From: Streptosporangium brasiliense
GTDB taxonomy: Bacteria; Actinomycetota; Actinomycetes; Streptosporangiales; Streptosporangiaceae
Assembly: GCF_030811595.1 (NCBI RefSeq)
Contig: NZ_JAUSRB010000001.1
Coordinates: 434,001-498,000 of the forward strand
Reading direction: 5' to 3'
Length of the DNA stretch: 64,000 bases
In this document: one piece after another, positions 26,254 through 35,802 of the stretch
How positions within the stretch are numbered: the stretch's first letter is position 1
Layout: each line of letters starts with the position of its first letter
Position numbers and translations under genes: made by a program
The notes under the pieces: model-generated
Database searches by the model: none
The model's input: the letters and a program-made list of their open reading frames with translations, nothing else
What the model was told of the DNA's origin: nothing

Positions 26254-26733
26254 ATGAACCAGATCGTCAACCGCGGTCTCGCGCTCGTGATGGCCGGGGC
26301 CGCCATCGCCGGCGGGCTCGCGATGAGCACTCCCGCCTCGGCCGCGACTCTCACGACGACGACCACATGCAGCACCAGCGGTCCGATCCAGGGGCTGAAC
26401 GTCAAGGCGTGCGTGGACGTCACCGGCGGTCAGGTGCGGGTCTACGGGATCATCGGCGCCCTAGGCATCTCCGAGCCCCCGGTCAACCCCCGCAGCGTCG
26501 GTGCGCTGGTCTCCGGCGCGATCGTCGGCGGTGCCCCGCTCGGGTCGGGGAGCCAGGCGCTGAGCATCTGGAACAACACCTTCACCGTCGAGGGCGTCAC
26601 CACGACCGTGGCCTCCGGGACCACGGTCCGCGCCAAGGTGGAGATCACCCCCGGCCCGGTGGGCCCCGGTGGCGGCGGCACGCCCCTGCCCGGCCCGACC
26701 TCCGTCTCCGTCGATGTGCCGGTCATCTACTGA
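26254..26733 (+). CDS. Small secreted protein of unknown function
   Basis: A 159-residue protein with a clear Sec signal ending in STPASAA near residue 31. The mature part is Thr/Val/Gly-rich with two cysteines (CSTS and VKACVD), likely one disulfide, and reads as beta-strand sequence. ATG 26254 has ACGGAGGAA upstream; the frame is open further 5' but without a ribosome site. Its promoter shares two motifs with the neighbouring M6 protease. No family recognised. Confidence 0.75.
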   Translation: MNQIVNRGLALVMAGAAIAGGLAMSTPASAATLTTTTTCSTSGPIQGLNVKACVDVTGGQVRVYGIIGALGISEPPVNPRSVGALVSGAIVGGAPLGSGSQALSIWNNTFTVEGVTTTVASGTTVRAKVEITPGPVGPGGGGTPLPGPTSVSVDVPVIY

Positions 26734-26756
26734 TCCGGCCCGGGGCGACTGAATGA

Positions 26757-26790
26757 GCGGGGGCGCGCGACCACGGTCGCGCGCCCCCGC
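26757..26790. terminator. Very strong bidirectional hairpin
   Basis: A 16-bp perfect stem (26757-26772 with 26775-26790) with a 2-nt apex. It lies between convergent genes for the small secreted protein and the M6 protease. Confidence 0.85.
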
Positions 26791-26894
26791 GCGTTCGCCC
26801 CCGCGTGCTCACCCGGCCGCGGGTGGCAGGCGGCCGTCATCGGCCGCCGGGATCCGGGCTCTCCGGGCCCGGTGGAACGCGAGCCCGCGCCCGC

Positions 26895-29207
26895 TCAGGA
26901 GGCGGGGCCCACCGTGATGGTGGTGCGAAGGCCCTTGGCGGCTTCCCGGACCACCTTGATCTCGGTGTTGGTGTCGGGAGGCCGGACGCCCAGCAGGGGG
27001 CTGGTGCTGTACCAGTAGACGCCGGTGCGGTCGTTGAAGGCCGGGACGGCGGGGAGCGAGGGGAAGGTCGTCTTGGCGCTGTCCTTGTGCAGCGCGAAAC
27101 GGCCGGTGGAGGACAGGCCGAAGGGGGCGTCGAAGCCCTGGAGCCGGTCGTTGACCATGCTGTTGTCTTTCCAGAGCAGCGGGACCGGGTGGGCGTCGAT
27201 GGGCAGGATCATGCCCTCGCCGGGGTGGTTACGGGTGGCGTTGTCGGTGTAGTAGGTGTCCCAGAGCCAGACGAGGACGCCCTCCCGGTAGGAGTAGTGC
27301 TCGTAGATCTCGCGCCGGGTGGGGTCGTTGGAGAAGCCTGCGCTGTAGGGGCCGGTCTTGAGGTAGGCGCCGTAGCCGGTGTAGCGCCGGTTCTCGGCGA
27401 TGTAGGCGCGGGGGTGTTGCTTGGTCCCGGTCTTGCCGACGCGGCTGAAGCCCGCCGCGCTCCAGCCGTTGTCGCCGTTCTCGGCGTCGTCGGTGACGGC
27501 GCCGGTGACGGCGTCGACGATGAAGCCGTTCTCGGCGGTGTTGGTGTCGGTGAAGTAGCGGAACCGGAACTGGATCTTCTTCCCCCGGTAGGCGTCCAGC
27601 GGGAGGCTCAGGTCGGTCCAGCCGCTGCGTCCGGTGATGCCGGGCACGCCGTTGACGCTCGGGATCGGCTGCCCGCCGACGGTGCCGCCGATCGGCGTCC
27701 AGACCTTGCCGTCCTCGGAGACCTCGGCGTAGAGGTAGTCGAAGTCCTGCTCGATCTGGTACCAGACCTTGGCGTTCAGGACGGCCGGGGCCGCGCCGGT
27801 CAGGTCGATCTCGCGGCTGAGCGTCTCGTTGAGGTAGTCGCCCCTGCCGCTCCACCACTGATGGGAGCCCTGGGCCGGCTCGACCAGCTCGGTGGTGACC
27901 GTGTGCGGTGGCAGGTCGACGATGACGGCCTGTGGGTCGGCGGTGTTGTAGGAGCTCACGCCGAGGGTGTGGGTGGACGCCGTGGCGGCCTTGGCCCTGT
28001 CGTGGGACAGCCAGCCGAGCCGCAGTTTGCTCCAGGCGTCCAGGTCGCCCGGATACTCGCCGCTCGGTCCGTCCTTCCTGCTCAGGTACGAGGCGCTGGA
28101 CATGAGCGACCAGAACTGGACGCTGTTGCTCCCGCCGCCGTCGTACAGGTCGGGTAAGCCCAGGTCGTGGCCGTACTCGTGGGCGATCAGGCCGACGCCG
28201 CTGTTCTCGCCGGCGGTCAGGAACTTGCCGACCCAGACGCCGGTGTCGCCGATCTGGGTGCCGCCCCGCAGGTTGCCCGCCGGACCGGAGCTCCCGCGCA
28301 GGTTCCAGTAGGCGTCGTGGTTGACCGCCCACAGCGCGTCCGCGCCCTGCGCGCCGCCGCCCCATGTCTCGTCGACACCGGCGTGGATCACCTGGAAGCG
28401 GTCGATGTAGCCGTCGGGCTCGTCGAAGTCGCCGTCGAAGTCGTGGTCGTAGCGGTCCCAGACGTCGTAGGACTTGAGCTCGGCCGTGATGTCCTCGACG
28501 CTGCGGCCCTTGGCGCGCTCGGCGTCGTACCAGGCGTTGGCGGAGTCTTTGACGAAGTCGAACAGGGGGGTGTCGCAGTCCAGGCCGCTGTCGCAGCGGG
28601 GGGTGCCGTAGCGGGACTCGTTGTAGGGGACCTTCACCCAGTCGGAGACGTAGCCGTCGAAGTCGTACCGGCCGGCGGACTGGAGCCGGTAGAAGTTGCG
28701 CAGCGAGTTGGCGCCCTGGGCGCCGTTGAAGTAGATGTCCTGGTAGTAGGCCCGGCTGAAGTCCCGCTGCCAGAGCGTGTGGTTGTCGTAGCCCCGCTGG
28801 GGTCTGGGGATCTGGTTGTGCAGCGGGCCGGGTACGCCGCCGTAGCGGATCTTTCCTCCGTGCAGGGTCGTGTTGTCGATCTTGTTGCCGAACTCGGCGA
28901 GCACGGTGAAGATCTTGTCCTTGCGTTCGAGGGCGAGCTCGACGTACCGGTCGCCGACCTTGACCTTGCCCGAGGAGCGCTTGCCCGCCTGGGGGGCGGT
29001 CAGCGCCTGCTCCATGGCCTTGGTCCGGAGGGACTGCTCTTCGACCGCGAACGGGCTGACCGCGTCCGAATGCCGGCCGTCCCCGGGCTTGGCGGCGGGA
29101 AGCTTGGGGGCCGGGTCCGGGTCCGCGGCGGCGAGGCCGGGCAGCGCGGAGGCGCCCAGGGCCGTCCCGACCAGCCCGGCCGCGAGCATGGTGATGAGCT
29201 TACGCAC
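26895..29207 (-). CDS. Secreted M6 metalloprotease (immune inhibitor A type)
   Basis: A 770-residue protein with a signal peptide and a pro-region, then the zinc motif HEYGHDLGLPDLYD. The C-terminal half has the strand-rich MAM/lectin-like module usual in immune inhibitor A proteases (FRFRYFTDTNTAENGFIVDA). It is an extracellular endoprotease that degrades host or competitor proteins or recycles protein. The GTG at 29207 gives a proper signal peptide start; the frame opens 36 bases earlier without a ribosome site. It converges on the small secreted protein. Confidence 0.9.
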   Translation of the reverse strand: MRKLITMLAAGLVGTALGASALPGLAAADPDPAPKLPAAKPGDGRHSDAVSPFAVEEQSLRTKAMEQALTAPQAGKRSSGKVKVGDRYVELALERKDKIFTVLAEFGNKIDNTTLHGGKIRYGGVPGPLHNQIPRPQRGYDNHTLWQRDFSRAYYQDIYFNGAQGANSLRNFYRLQSAGRYDFDGYVSDWVKVPYNESRYGTPRCDSGLDCDTPLFDFVKDSANAWYDAERAKGRSVEDITAELKSYDVWDRYDHDFDGDFDEPDGYIDRFQVIHAGVDETWGGGAQGADALWAVNHDAYWNLRGSSGPAGNLRGGTQIGDTGVWVGKFLTAGENSGVGLIAHEYGHDLGLPDLYDGGGSNSVQFWSLMSSASYLSRKDGPSGEYPGDLDAWSKLRLGWLSHDRAKAATASTHTLGVSSYNTADPQAVIVDLPPHTVTTELVEPAQGSHQWWSGRGDYLNETLSREIDLTGAAPAVLNAKVWYQIEQDFDYLYAEVSEDGKVWTPIGGTVGGQPIPSVNGVPGITGRSGWTDLSLPLDAYRGKKIQFRFRYFTDTNTAENGFIVDAVTGAVTDDAENGDNGWSAAGFSRVGKTGTKQHPRAYIAENRRYTGYGAYLKTGPYSAGFSNDPTRREIYEHYSYREGVLVWLWDTYYTDNATRNHPGEGMILPIDAHPVPLLWKDNSMVNDRLQGFDAPFGLSSTGRFALHKDSAKTTFPSLPAVPAFNDRTGVYWYSTSPLLGVRPPDTNTEIKVVREAAKGLRTTITVGPAS

Positions 29208-29250
29208 GTGGGGGGAGTTCCTTTCGGAAACGGGGAGTGTCACGCGTAAT

Positions 29251-29312
29251 ATGTCACATCACATTAATTGCGAACAAGGGGGATTTGTTGTAGTTGATAT
29301 CCCCATTAAGGG
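29251..29312 (-). promoter_or_regulatory. AT-rich promoter of the M6 protease with shared motifs
   Basis: On the gene's strand CCCTTAAT (29305-29312) precedes ATGTGACAT (29251-29259), followed by TATTAC. The same two motifs, in the same order and orientation, lie upstream of the small secreted protein at 26014 and 26178. Confidence 0.45.
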
Positions 29313-29393
29313 ACATGATTTAATGCTTGCGGCCTATTCAACGCATTGTCCCATTTAAGGATCGATAGGCGTTTTGTGGCGCGATGTGCTGGC

Positions 29394-29457
29394 GTCGAGC
29401 CTCTGCTCTCCGGCCGGCCGGGGAAGTCGAGCCTCTGCTCTCGGGCCGGACGGGGCA
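29394..29457. repeat. 32-bp tandem repeat, two copies
   Basis: The unit starts GTCGAGCCTCTGCTCTC and occupies 29394-29425 and 29426-29457 with a few differences. It lies in the gap between the protease promoter and the next small gene's 3' end. Confidence 0.7.
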
Positions 29458-29492
29458 GGGGGCGGTGCCCGCCGACGTCCGGCCCTCGGCTC

Positions 29493-29801
29493 TCAGTCTT
29501 CGCCGTGATAGGCGCGTAGCGCGTGGCGTGCCTGGTGACGGCTGCGGCGGCGCTCTTCGCGCCGGAAGCGGTACCACTCCCGGCCCCCGTCACCGCGGCC
29601 GCAGTGGAACAGGTAGTAGGTGTGGGCGGTGGCGCCCCAGTAACAACCGTCCGTGCGGTGGCTCAGGGACGCGCTGTCGGCGGTGATCTCCTCCGGTAGC
29701 GTGCACGGCCCGGACCGGTGATCATGCACGGGCAGGCAGGTCACCATCGGCGCCTCGGCCATCCGCACCCACCAGGGCCGGGTCTTGTCGGTCTTGCTCA
29801 T
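29493..29801 (-). CDS. Small conserved-looking hypothetical protein
   Basis: A 102-residue protein, basic at the C-terminus (RFRREERRRSRHQARHALRA), with aromatic/His/Cys-rich centre (DGCYWGATAHTYYLFHCG) and an ordered N-terminus (VTCLPVHDHRSGPCTLPEEI). ATG 29801 follows AAAGGTGA at good spacing. It looks like a real cytoplasmic, perhaps nucleic-acid-binding protein of actinomycetes; no named family is recognised. Confidence 0.65.
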   Translation of the reverse strand: MSKTDKTRPWWVRMAEAPMVTCLPVHDHRSGPCTLPEEITADSASLSHRTDGCYWGATAHTYYLFHCGRGDGGREWYRFRREERRRSRHQARHALRAYHGED

Positions 29802-29976
29802 ACGGTCACCTTTCGGCTCCGTGACACCCCGGGATGGGGCTGTCATGGGACCGGATGCACCGTGATCACCTCCGACTCCGCGCGATGGACCGGGACCGAG
29901 GGTGAGGTTGCCGCTCGGAGAGGCCGGCTCCCACGCTACCGCGGGCCGCGGGAGCCCGGCGAGTGGCGGGACGGGA

Positions 29977-30738
29977 CTAGCCGCGGGCGGAGATGCCGCC
30001 GTCCACGGGGATGACCGCCCCGGTGAGATAGGCGCCCGCCCGCGACGACAGGAAGATCGCGGTGCCGGCCATGTCCTCCGGGCTGCCGATGCGGCCCAGC
30101 GGCACGTGGGACTCGATCGCCGAGCGGGTCGCCGGGTCGTCGAGCGCGAAGGCCATCATCTTCGACTCGAACGGGCCCGGCGCGATGGCGTTGACCGTGA
30201 TCGACTCGCCGGCCAGCCGCTGGGACAGGTGCCGGGTGAGCATGTGCACGGCCGCCTTGGCCGCCGAGTAGGCGTAGTTCTCCATCGCGGGCACCCGCAT
30301 CCCGTCGATCGACCCGATGTTGATCACCCTGGCCGGCTCCTCCGGGGTCGCGGCGGCGCGCAGCAGCGGCAGGAAGCGCTGGGTCAGGTGGAAGACGCCC
30401 TTGACGTTGATCCCCCAGAGCTTGTCGAAGGCGTGCTCCGGATACTCCTCAAGGGGTGCGCCCCAGGTCGCTCCGGCGTTGTTGACCAGCACGTCCAGCC
30501 GTGACTCCCGTGCGGTGACCGCCGCGACGAGCGTGCGGGCGCCGTCCTCGGTGGACAGGTCGGCCGGCACGGCGACGCATCCCAGCTCGGCGGCCGTCTT
30601 CTCGACCTCGGCGGCCTTGCGCGAGGAGATGTAGACGGTCGCCCCGGCCGCCACGAAACCGGCCGCGATCATCCTGCCGATCCCGCGCGAGCCGCCGGTG
30701 ACGACGACGGTCTTGCCTTCCACCGAGAACAGATCCAT
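29977..30738 (-). CDS. Short-chain dehydrogenase/reductase (RhlG/FabG-like)
   Basis: A 253-residue SDR with TGGSRGIGRM, NNAGATWG, and the catalytic tyrosine/lysine in YAYSAAKAAVHML. It is of the 3-ketoacyl reductase type. ATG 30738 is preferred over the start four codons earlier. Divergent from the peptide transporter, with an imperfect TetR-like palindrome in between. Substrate unknown. Confidence 0.88.
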   Translation of the reverse strand: MDLFSVEGKTVVVTGGSRGIGRMIAAGFVAAGATVYISSRKAAEVEKTAAELGCVAVPADLSTEDGARTLVAAVTARESRLDVLVNNAGATWGAPLEEYPEHAFDKLWGINVKGVFHLTQRFLPLLRAAATPEEPARVINIGSIDGMRVPAMENYAYSAAKAAVHMLTRHLSQRLAGESITVNAIAPGPFESKMMAFALDDPATRSAIESHVPLGRIGSPEDMAGTAIFLSSRAGAYLTGAVIPVDGGISARG

Positions 30739-30775
30739 GGTCGGCAGCATGCCGCACCGCCGGACGCCCGTCCAT

Positions 30776-30789
30776 ACCGAACGGTTGGT
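30776..30789. promoter_or_regulatory. Imperfect palindrome ACCGAACGGTTGGT
   Basis: Five of seven arm positions are symmetric. The form recalls operators of acyl-CoA-sensing TetR regulators, but it differs from the KstR2 boxes in this window at several positions. It lies 38 bp before the SDR start, in the gap shared with the transporter operon. Confidence 0.35.
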
Positions 30790-30912
30790 TGAAAATTAAC
30801 GTCACGGAAAGAAACAAGAATGAAACAATCTTCCACCGCTCGTTGACGTGCGGCGTCTCTATGGTGTGCCTTCGTCTACAACGGACCACCGGCTCGGAGA
30901 TGGGACACCACC

Positions 30913-32733
30913 ATGACGAGAATGGGCGCGCGGCTGGCCGCGCTCGGCCTGACCCTGCTGTTGGCGATACTCCCGGCGACGCAGGCGCTGGCCGGACAGG
31001 CGCCCGCGACGGGCAAGAAAATCGTGCGAGTGGGCGCCCTGCAGGCCGTCGACTCGCTGAACCCGTTCCTGGCGGTCCGGGTGGTCTCCTCCTCCATCCA
31101 CCGGTGGATGTACGGCTTCCTCACCGTCCCCGACCCCAAGACCCTGCAGCCGAGCCCCGACCTGGCCGAGTCGTGGGAGACGGCCGACGACAAGCTGACC
31201 TGGACCTTCAAGATCCGTGCCAACGCCAAGTGGTCGGACGGCCGGCCGGTCACCGCGCAGGACGCCGCGTGGACCTTCAACACGGTCATGACCGTCGACG
31301 CGGCCAAGCAGGCCAACGGTCCGGCGGTGGAGAACTTCGAGAGCGTCACGGCGACCGATGACCGGACCCTGGTCATCAAGACCAAGAAGCCACAGGCCTC
31401 GATGCTGGAGAACCCCATCCCGATCGTGCCCAAGCACGTCTGGGAGAAGGTCGGCGACCTCGGCAAGTTCGAGAACGACCGGTTCCCGGCCGCCGGCAGT
31501 GGCCCGTACCTCCCGGTCGAGTACAAGAAGGACGCCTACATCAAGCTCAGGGCCAACCCCGACTACTGGCGGGGCGCCCCCAAGATCGACGAGCTGCACG
31601 TCGTCTTCTACGAGAACCCCGAGGCCGCCATCGCGGGCCTGAAGAAGGGCGACATCGACCTGATCGGCCGGCTGGACGCTCCCCAGTTCCAGGCGCTGGC
31701 GGGCGCTCCGGACATCGTCCAGTGGAACACCCTCGGCCGCCGGGCCGCCTACCTGCAGATCAACCACGGCGCGAAGACGATCGACGACAAGCCGGTCGGC
31801 GACGGGCACCCGGCCCTGAAGGACCCGAAGGTCCGGCAGGCCATCCACTACGCGATCGACAAGCAGGCACTGGTCGACCAGGTGCAGAACGGCCTGGCCG
31901 TGCCGGCCGACGGGTCCGTCATCCCGCCGATGTACAAGGACTTCTTCTGGAAGGCCGAGGGCGACGACCTCGTCACCCACGACGTGGCGAAGGCCAACAA
32001 GATCCTCGATGACGCCGGCTACAAGAAGGGTCCCGACGGGATCCGGACGATGCCCGACGGCGAGCGCAAGCTGGAGATGCGCTTCAGCATCCACACCGAG
32101 GTCCCGGTCGAGGACAAACTCGCGCAGTTCCTGACCGGCTGGTTGAAGGACATCGGCATCGCGCTCACGACGAAGAAGCTCGACTCCAGCAAGTTCACCG
32201 AGGAGACCGGCTTCACCGGTCTGTTCGACATCGCGATCAGCGGCTGGTCGGTCAACCCCGACCCCGAGGAGGTCCTGGCCACCCACCTGTGCAGCCGCCG
32301 GCCCACGGCAGGCGGCGAGGGCGGCGGCACCGAGTCGTTCTACTGCGACCCCGAGTACGAGAAGCTCTACCAGGAGCAGCTGACCGAGCTCGACCGCGCC
32401 AAGCGCATCGAGATCATCAAGCAGATGCAGAGGCGCCTCTACACCGACGCCCCGGTCATCGCCATCTACTATCCCAACAACCTCGAGGGCTACCGCAAGG
32501 ACAAGATCACCAGCATCACCCCGATCCCCGAGGACAAGGGCCTGCTGTACGGCGGCAGCAGCTCCTGGCCCTTCTACTCGCTGGACGCGGTGGCCGCGCC
32601 GGCGGCGGGCACGTCCGGCGGCGGCCTCGGCACCGGCCTCGTCGCGGGCATCGCCGCCGCCGTGGTCGTCCTGGGCGCGGGCGGTTTCCTGCTCGCCAGG
32701 CGGCGCCGCTCCGCGGCGGACGAACGCGAGTGA
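30913..32733 (+). CDS. Peptide-type ABC transporter substrate-binding protein with C-terminal anchor
   Basis: A 606-residue SBP family 5 protein (WSDGRPVTAQDAAWTFNTV; AIHYAIDKQALVDQV). It has a Sec signal at the N-terminus with no lipobox cysteine. Instead the C-terminus has a Gly-rich stretch, a membrane segment (VAGIAAAVVVLGAGGFLLA) and a basic RRRR tail, as in surface-anchored proteins. Anchoring by a C-terminal helix rather than a lipid is unusual for this family. It captures oligopeptides or similar ligands for the permeases encoded next. First gene of a five-gene operon. Confidence 0.9.
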   Translation: MTRMGARLAALGLTLLLAILPATQALAGQAPATGKKIVRVGALQAVDSLNPFLAVRVVSSSIHRWMYGFLTVPDPKTLQPSPDLAESWETADDKLTWTFKIRANAKWSDGRPVTAQDAAWTFNTVMTVDAAKQANGPAVENFESVTATDDRTLVIKTKKPQASMLENPIPIVPKHVWEKVGDLGKFENDRFPAAGSGPYLPVEYKKDAYIKLRANPDYWRGAPKIDELHVVFYENPEAAIAGLKKGDIDLIGRLDAPQFQALAGAPDIVQWNTLGRRAAYLQINHGAKTIDDKPVGDGHPALKDPKVRQAIHYAIDKQALVDQVQNGLAVPADGSVIPPMYKDFFWKAEGDDLVTHDVAKANKILDDAGYKKGPDGIRTMPDGERKLEMRFSIHTEVPVEDKLAQFLTGWLKDIGIALTTKKLDSSKFTEETGFTGLFDIAISGWSVNPDPEEVLATHLCSRRPTAGGEGGGTESFYCDPEYEKLYQEQLTELDRAKRIEIIKQMQRRLYTDAPVIAIYYPNNLEGYRKDKITSITPIPEDKGLLYGGSSSWPFYSLDAVAAPAAGTSGGGLGTGLVAGIAAAVVVLGAGGFLLARRRRSAADERE

Positions 32734-32740
32734 CCCCTCG

Positions 32741-33793
32741 ATGACAGCGCCTCTCGACACCGAGCCCGCCGCCGGCCCGGCGGCGGGCTCCGGCCAGGAG
32801 CGCGGCGCCCGCCGGACGGTGCTGCGCTACGCGCTGGCGAAGGCCGGCGGGGCCGTGCTCAGCGTCGCCATGGTCATCGTCGCGACGTTCTTCGTCTTCC
32901 GGCTGATCCCCGGCGACCCCGCGATCGCCTACACGCGCGACGTACCGCTCAGCCCCGAACAGCTCGACCTGCTCCGCCACCAGATGGGGCTCGACAGGCC
33001 CCTGGCGCAGCAGTTCCTCGACTTCGTGCTGCGGACCCTCAGGCTGGACCTCGGCACCTCCTACGAGTACAAGCGCCCGGTCGTCGACCTCATCGGCGAG
33101 CGGGTCGGCCCGACGCTGGTGCTGGTGGGCACCGGACTGGTCATCGCGGTCAGCCTGGGTCTGTGGCAGGGCACCCGGGCGGCGTGGAAGCACGGCAGCC
33201 GGTTCGACCGCCTGTCCACCGGCCTGTCGCTCGTCCTGTGGTCGGTGCCGACGTTCTGGCTGGGACTGCTGCTGCTGATGGTCCTGGCCGCCGGGGTGGG
33301 GCCGATCCCGGGGATGTTCCCCACCCGGGGCATGGAGGGGATCGACGCGCCCGACGGGCCCGCCTACCTCCTGCACGTCGCCCACCACCTCGTGCTGCCG
33401 TGCCTCACCCTGGTCGCCGTGGTCTACGCGCAGTACCTGCTGGTCATGCGCTCCTCGCTGCTCGACGAGATCGGCCAGGACTACGTGACCACCGCGCGCG
33501 CCAAGGGGCTGCGCGACGACGAGGTACGGCGGCGCCACGCCGTGCCCAACGCGCTCCTGCCGACCGTGACGCTGGTGTTCATCCACATCGGGTTCGTGGT
33601 CGGGGGAGCGGTCTCGGTGGAGACCGTCTACTCCTGGCCGGGTCTCGGTCTGCTGTTCTACGAGGCGATCAAGGGACCGGACTTCGCGGTCATGCAGGGG
33701 ACGTTCATGGTGGTGTGCACCGCGGTGATCGTCATGAACACGCTGGCCGACGTGGCCTACCACGTCCTGGACCCGAGGGTGAGGTCGGCGTGA
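32741..33793 (+). CDS. ABC transporter permease, DppB/OppB type
   Basis: A 350-residue inner-membrane permease with about six membrane helices and the ABC-coupling EAA-like loop in DYVTTARAKGLRDDEV. A 30-residue polar N-terminal tail precedes the first helix. Starts 7 bp after the binding protein and overlaps the next permease by 4 bp. Forms the channel with the DppC-type partner. Confidence 0.92.
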   Translation: MTAPLDTEPAAGPAAGSGQERGARRTVLRYALAKAGGAVLSVAMVIVATFFVFRLIPGDPAIAYTRDVPLSPEQLDLLRHQMGLDRPLAQQFLDFVLRTLRLDLGTSYEYKRPVVDLIGERVGPTLVLVGTGLVIAVSLGLWQGTRAAWKHGSRFDRLSTGLSLVLWSVPTFWLGLLLLMVLAAGVGPIPGMFPTRGMEGIDAPDGPAYLLHVAHHLVLPCLTLVAVVYAQYLLVMRSSLLDEIGQDYVTTARAKGLRDDEVRRRHAVPNALLPTVTLVFIHIGFVVGGAVSVETVYSWPGLGLLFYEAIKGPDFAVMQGTFMVVCTAVIVMNTLADVAYHVLDPRVRSA

Positions 33794-34668
33794 GCGTCAC
33801 CTGGACCCGCCGCAGGGCGGCGCTGTCGCGCTTCTGGCGAGACTACCGCCGGCAGCGGGCCGGACTGTACGGCGCCGCGATCCTGATCACGGCCGTCGTC
33901 CTGGCCCTCCTCACCCCGCTGGTCACCGACCCGGCCGGGATGGACGTCACCAAGGCGACGGGCGCCAAGATGGCCGCCCCGAGCCTGGACTTCCCGCTGG
34001 GCACCGACGAGTCGGGCCGGTCCGTCCTGCTGATGATCCTGTGGGGCTCGCGTGTCTCGCTGCTCATCGGCTTCATGTCGGCCCTGCTCAGCATGACCAT
34101 CGGCACGGTGATGGGCATCGCGGCGGGCCACTTCCGCGGCTGGACCTCGGCCGTGCTGATGCGGATCACCGACTGGTTCCTGGTCCTGCCCTCGCTCGTG
34201 CTGGCCCTGGTGCTCGCGGCCATCCTCGGTGGCGGCACCTCCACCATCATCCTGGCGATCGGCGTGACCTCCTGGGCGTCCACCGCGCGGCTGATCCGGG
34301 CGCAGACCCTGTCGGTCGAGGCCAGGCCCTACATCGAACGCTCCAGAGCCCTCGGCGCGGGACACTGGCACATCATGACCAGGCACGTGCTGCCGAACGT
34401 CGCCCCGCTGGTGCTGGCCAACACCACCCTGCAGGTGGCCAGCGCCATCGTCGCCGAGTCGACGCTGGCCTTCCTCGGCGCCGACTCGGGCAGCGTGTCG
34501 TGGGGCGGCATGCTGCGCGGCTCCTACGACTGGGGCGCCGCCACCTCCGGCGCGTGGTGGTACATCCTCGCGCCCGGCCTGTGCATCGTCGCGGTCGTCA
34601 TGGCGTTCACGCTCTGCGGCCGGGCGCTGGAGGCCGTACTCAACCCACGCCTGCGGGGGGCCTCGTGA
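33790..34668 (+). CDS. ABC transporter permease, DppC/OppC type
   Basis: A 292-residue permease with an N-terminal OppC-like segment, FPLGTDESGRSVL, and the coupling loop PYIERSRALGAG. GTG 33790 overlaps the DppB stop (GTGA). The open frame extends upstream inside dppB but the coupled start fits the family N-terminus. Confidence 0.92.
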   Translation: MSVTWTRRRAALSRFWRDYRRQRAGLYGAAILITAVVLALLTPLVTDPAGMDVTKATGAKMAAPSLDFPLGTDESGRSVLLMILWGSRVSLLIGFMSALLSMTIGTVMGIAAGHFRGWTSAVLMRITDWFLVLPSLVLALVLAAILGGGTSTIILAIGVTSWASTARLIRAQTLSVEARPYIERSRALGAGHWHIMTRHVLPNVAPLVLANTTLQVASAIVAESTLAFLGADSGSVSWGGMLRGSYDWGAATSGAWWYILAPGLCIVAVVMAFTLCGRALEAVLNPRLRGAS

Positions 34669-35738
34669 CTCTGCTCGAACTGCGCGATGTGACGGTGACC
34701 TACCGGGGCACCGCCGGAGAGGTGCCCGCCGTACGGGGGGTGTCCCTGGACCTGGCCGCCGGTCAGGCCCTCGGCGTGGCGGGGGAGTCCGGGTCGGGCA
34801 AGTCGACGCTGGCCATGGCCCTGCTGCGGCTGCTGCCCCGGGACGCGCGCGTGTCCGGCGAGATCCTGCTGGACGGGGAGGACGTGCTCACGATGAAGTG
34901 GGGACGGCTGCGCGCGGTGCGGTGGGCGTCGGCCTCGGTGGTCTTCCAGGGGGCCCAGCACGCCCTGAACCCGGTGCGGCGGATCGAGGACCAGCTCGCC
35001 GAGCCCCTGCTGGTCCACGGGCTGGCGACCCCGGCCGCGGCCCGCCGGAAGGTGGCGGAGCTGCTGGAACAGGTCGGCATGCCCGCCTGGCGCGCCCGCG
35101 GCTACCCGCACGAGCTGTCCGGCGGGCAGCGCCAGCGGGTGATGATCGCCATGGCGCTGGCCTGCTCGCCACGCCTGATCATCGCCGACGAGCCGACGAC
35201 GGCCCTGGACGTCATGATCCAGGCCCAGGTGCTCGCGCTGATCCGCTCGCTCATCGCCGAGCACGGCATCGGCATGATCATGATCTCCCACGACCTGTCG
35301 GTCCTGGCCTCGATGTGCGACCGGCTGGCGGTCATGTACGCCGGGCGCGTGGTCGAGTCGGGCCCCTCGCACGAGGTCTTCCAGGACGCCCGCCATCCCT
35401 ACAGCCGGGCGCTGGCCGCCGCCTTCCCCACGGTCGGCGACCCCGCCTCCCGGATGGCGCCCAAGGGCCTGGGCGGGGACCCGCCCGACCCCCGGCACCT
35501 GCCCACCGGCTGCTCCTTCCACCCGAGGTGCCAGGTCTCCCTGCCCTCGTGCGCGTCGCGGGAGGTCGAGCTGTGGCCCGCGGGCGGCGGCCCGGCCCCG
35601 CACACCGCCGCGTGCGTGCGCGTCCTGCCGGAGACGGCCGGGGCACAGGGTGAGCACGGTGAGGAGCCAGGGGCGCACGGTGAGGAGCCCGGGGCGCGGG
35701 GCGCCGTGTCCGGCCGGCCGGTGGAGGAGGTCCAGTGA
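34665..35738 (+). CDS. ABC transporter ATPase, DppD/OppD type
   Basis: A 357-residue ATPase: Walker A GESGSGKS, signature LSGGQRQRV, Walker [13 protein letters not shown], and the C-terminal oligopeptide ABC domain with Cys residues ([14 protein letters not shown]) that may bind a metal cluster. GTG 34665 overlaps the previous stop by 4 bp. A short Gly/Glu repeat ([18 protein letters not shown]) ends the protein. Confidence 0.92.
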   Translation: MTLLELRDVTVTYRGTAGEVPAVRGVSLDLAAGQALGVAGESGSGKSTLAMALLRLLPRDARVSGEILLDGEDVLTMKWGRLRAVRWASASVVFQGAQHALNPVRRIEDQLAEPLLVHGLATPAAARRKVAELLEQVGMPAWRARGYPHELSGGQRQRVMIAMALACSPRLIIADEPTTALDVMIQAQVLALIRSLIAEHGIGMIMISHDLSVLASMCDRLAVMYAGRVVESGPSHEVFQDARHPYSRALAAAFPTVGDPASRMAPKGLGGDPPDPRHLPTGCSFHPRCQVSLPSCASREVELWPAGGGPAPHTAACVRVLPETAGAQGEHGEEPGAHGEEPGARGAVSGRPVEEVQ

Positions 35739-35802
35739 CCGGGCGGATCACACGCACCGGCAAGCACCGCATCTCGGTCGTCCGACCGACGGAGGGGGCC
35801 AC

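Noticed and set aside
26805..28157. Long plus-strand frame of 450 codons
   Set aside because: Antisense to the M6 protease, with repetitive Val/Gly/Ala composition typical of shadows.
30776..30789. Eighth KstR2 box before the 29977-30738 SDR
   Set aside because: ACCGAACGGTTGGT mismatches the KstR2 pattern at several fixed positions; listed instead as a separate weak TetR-like palindrome.
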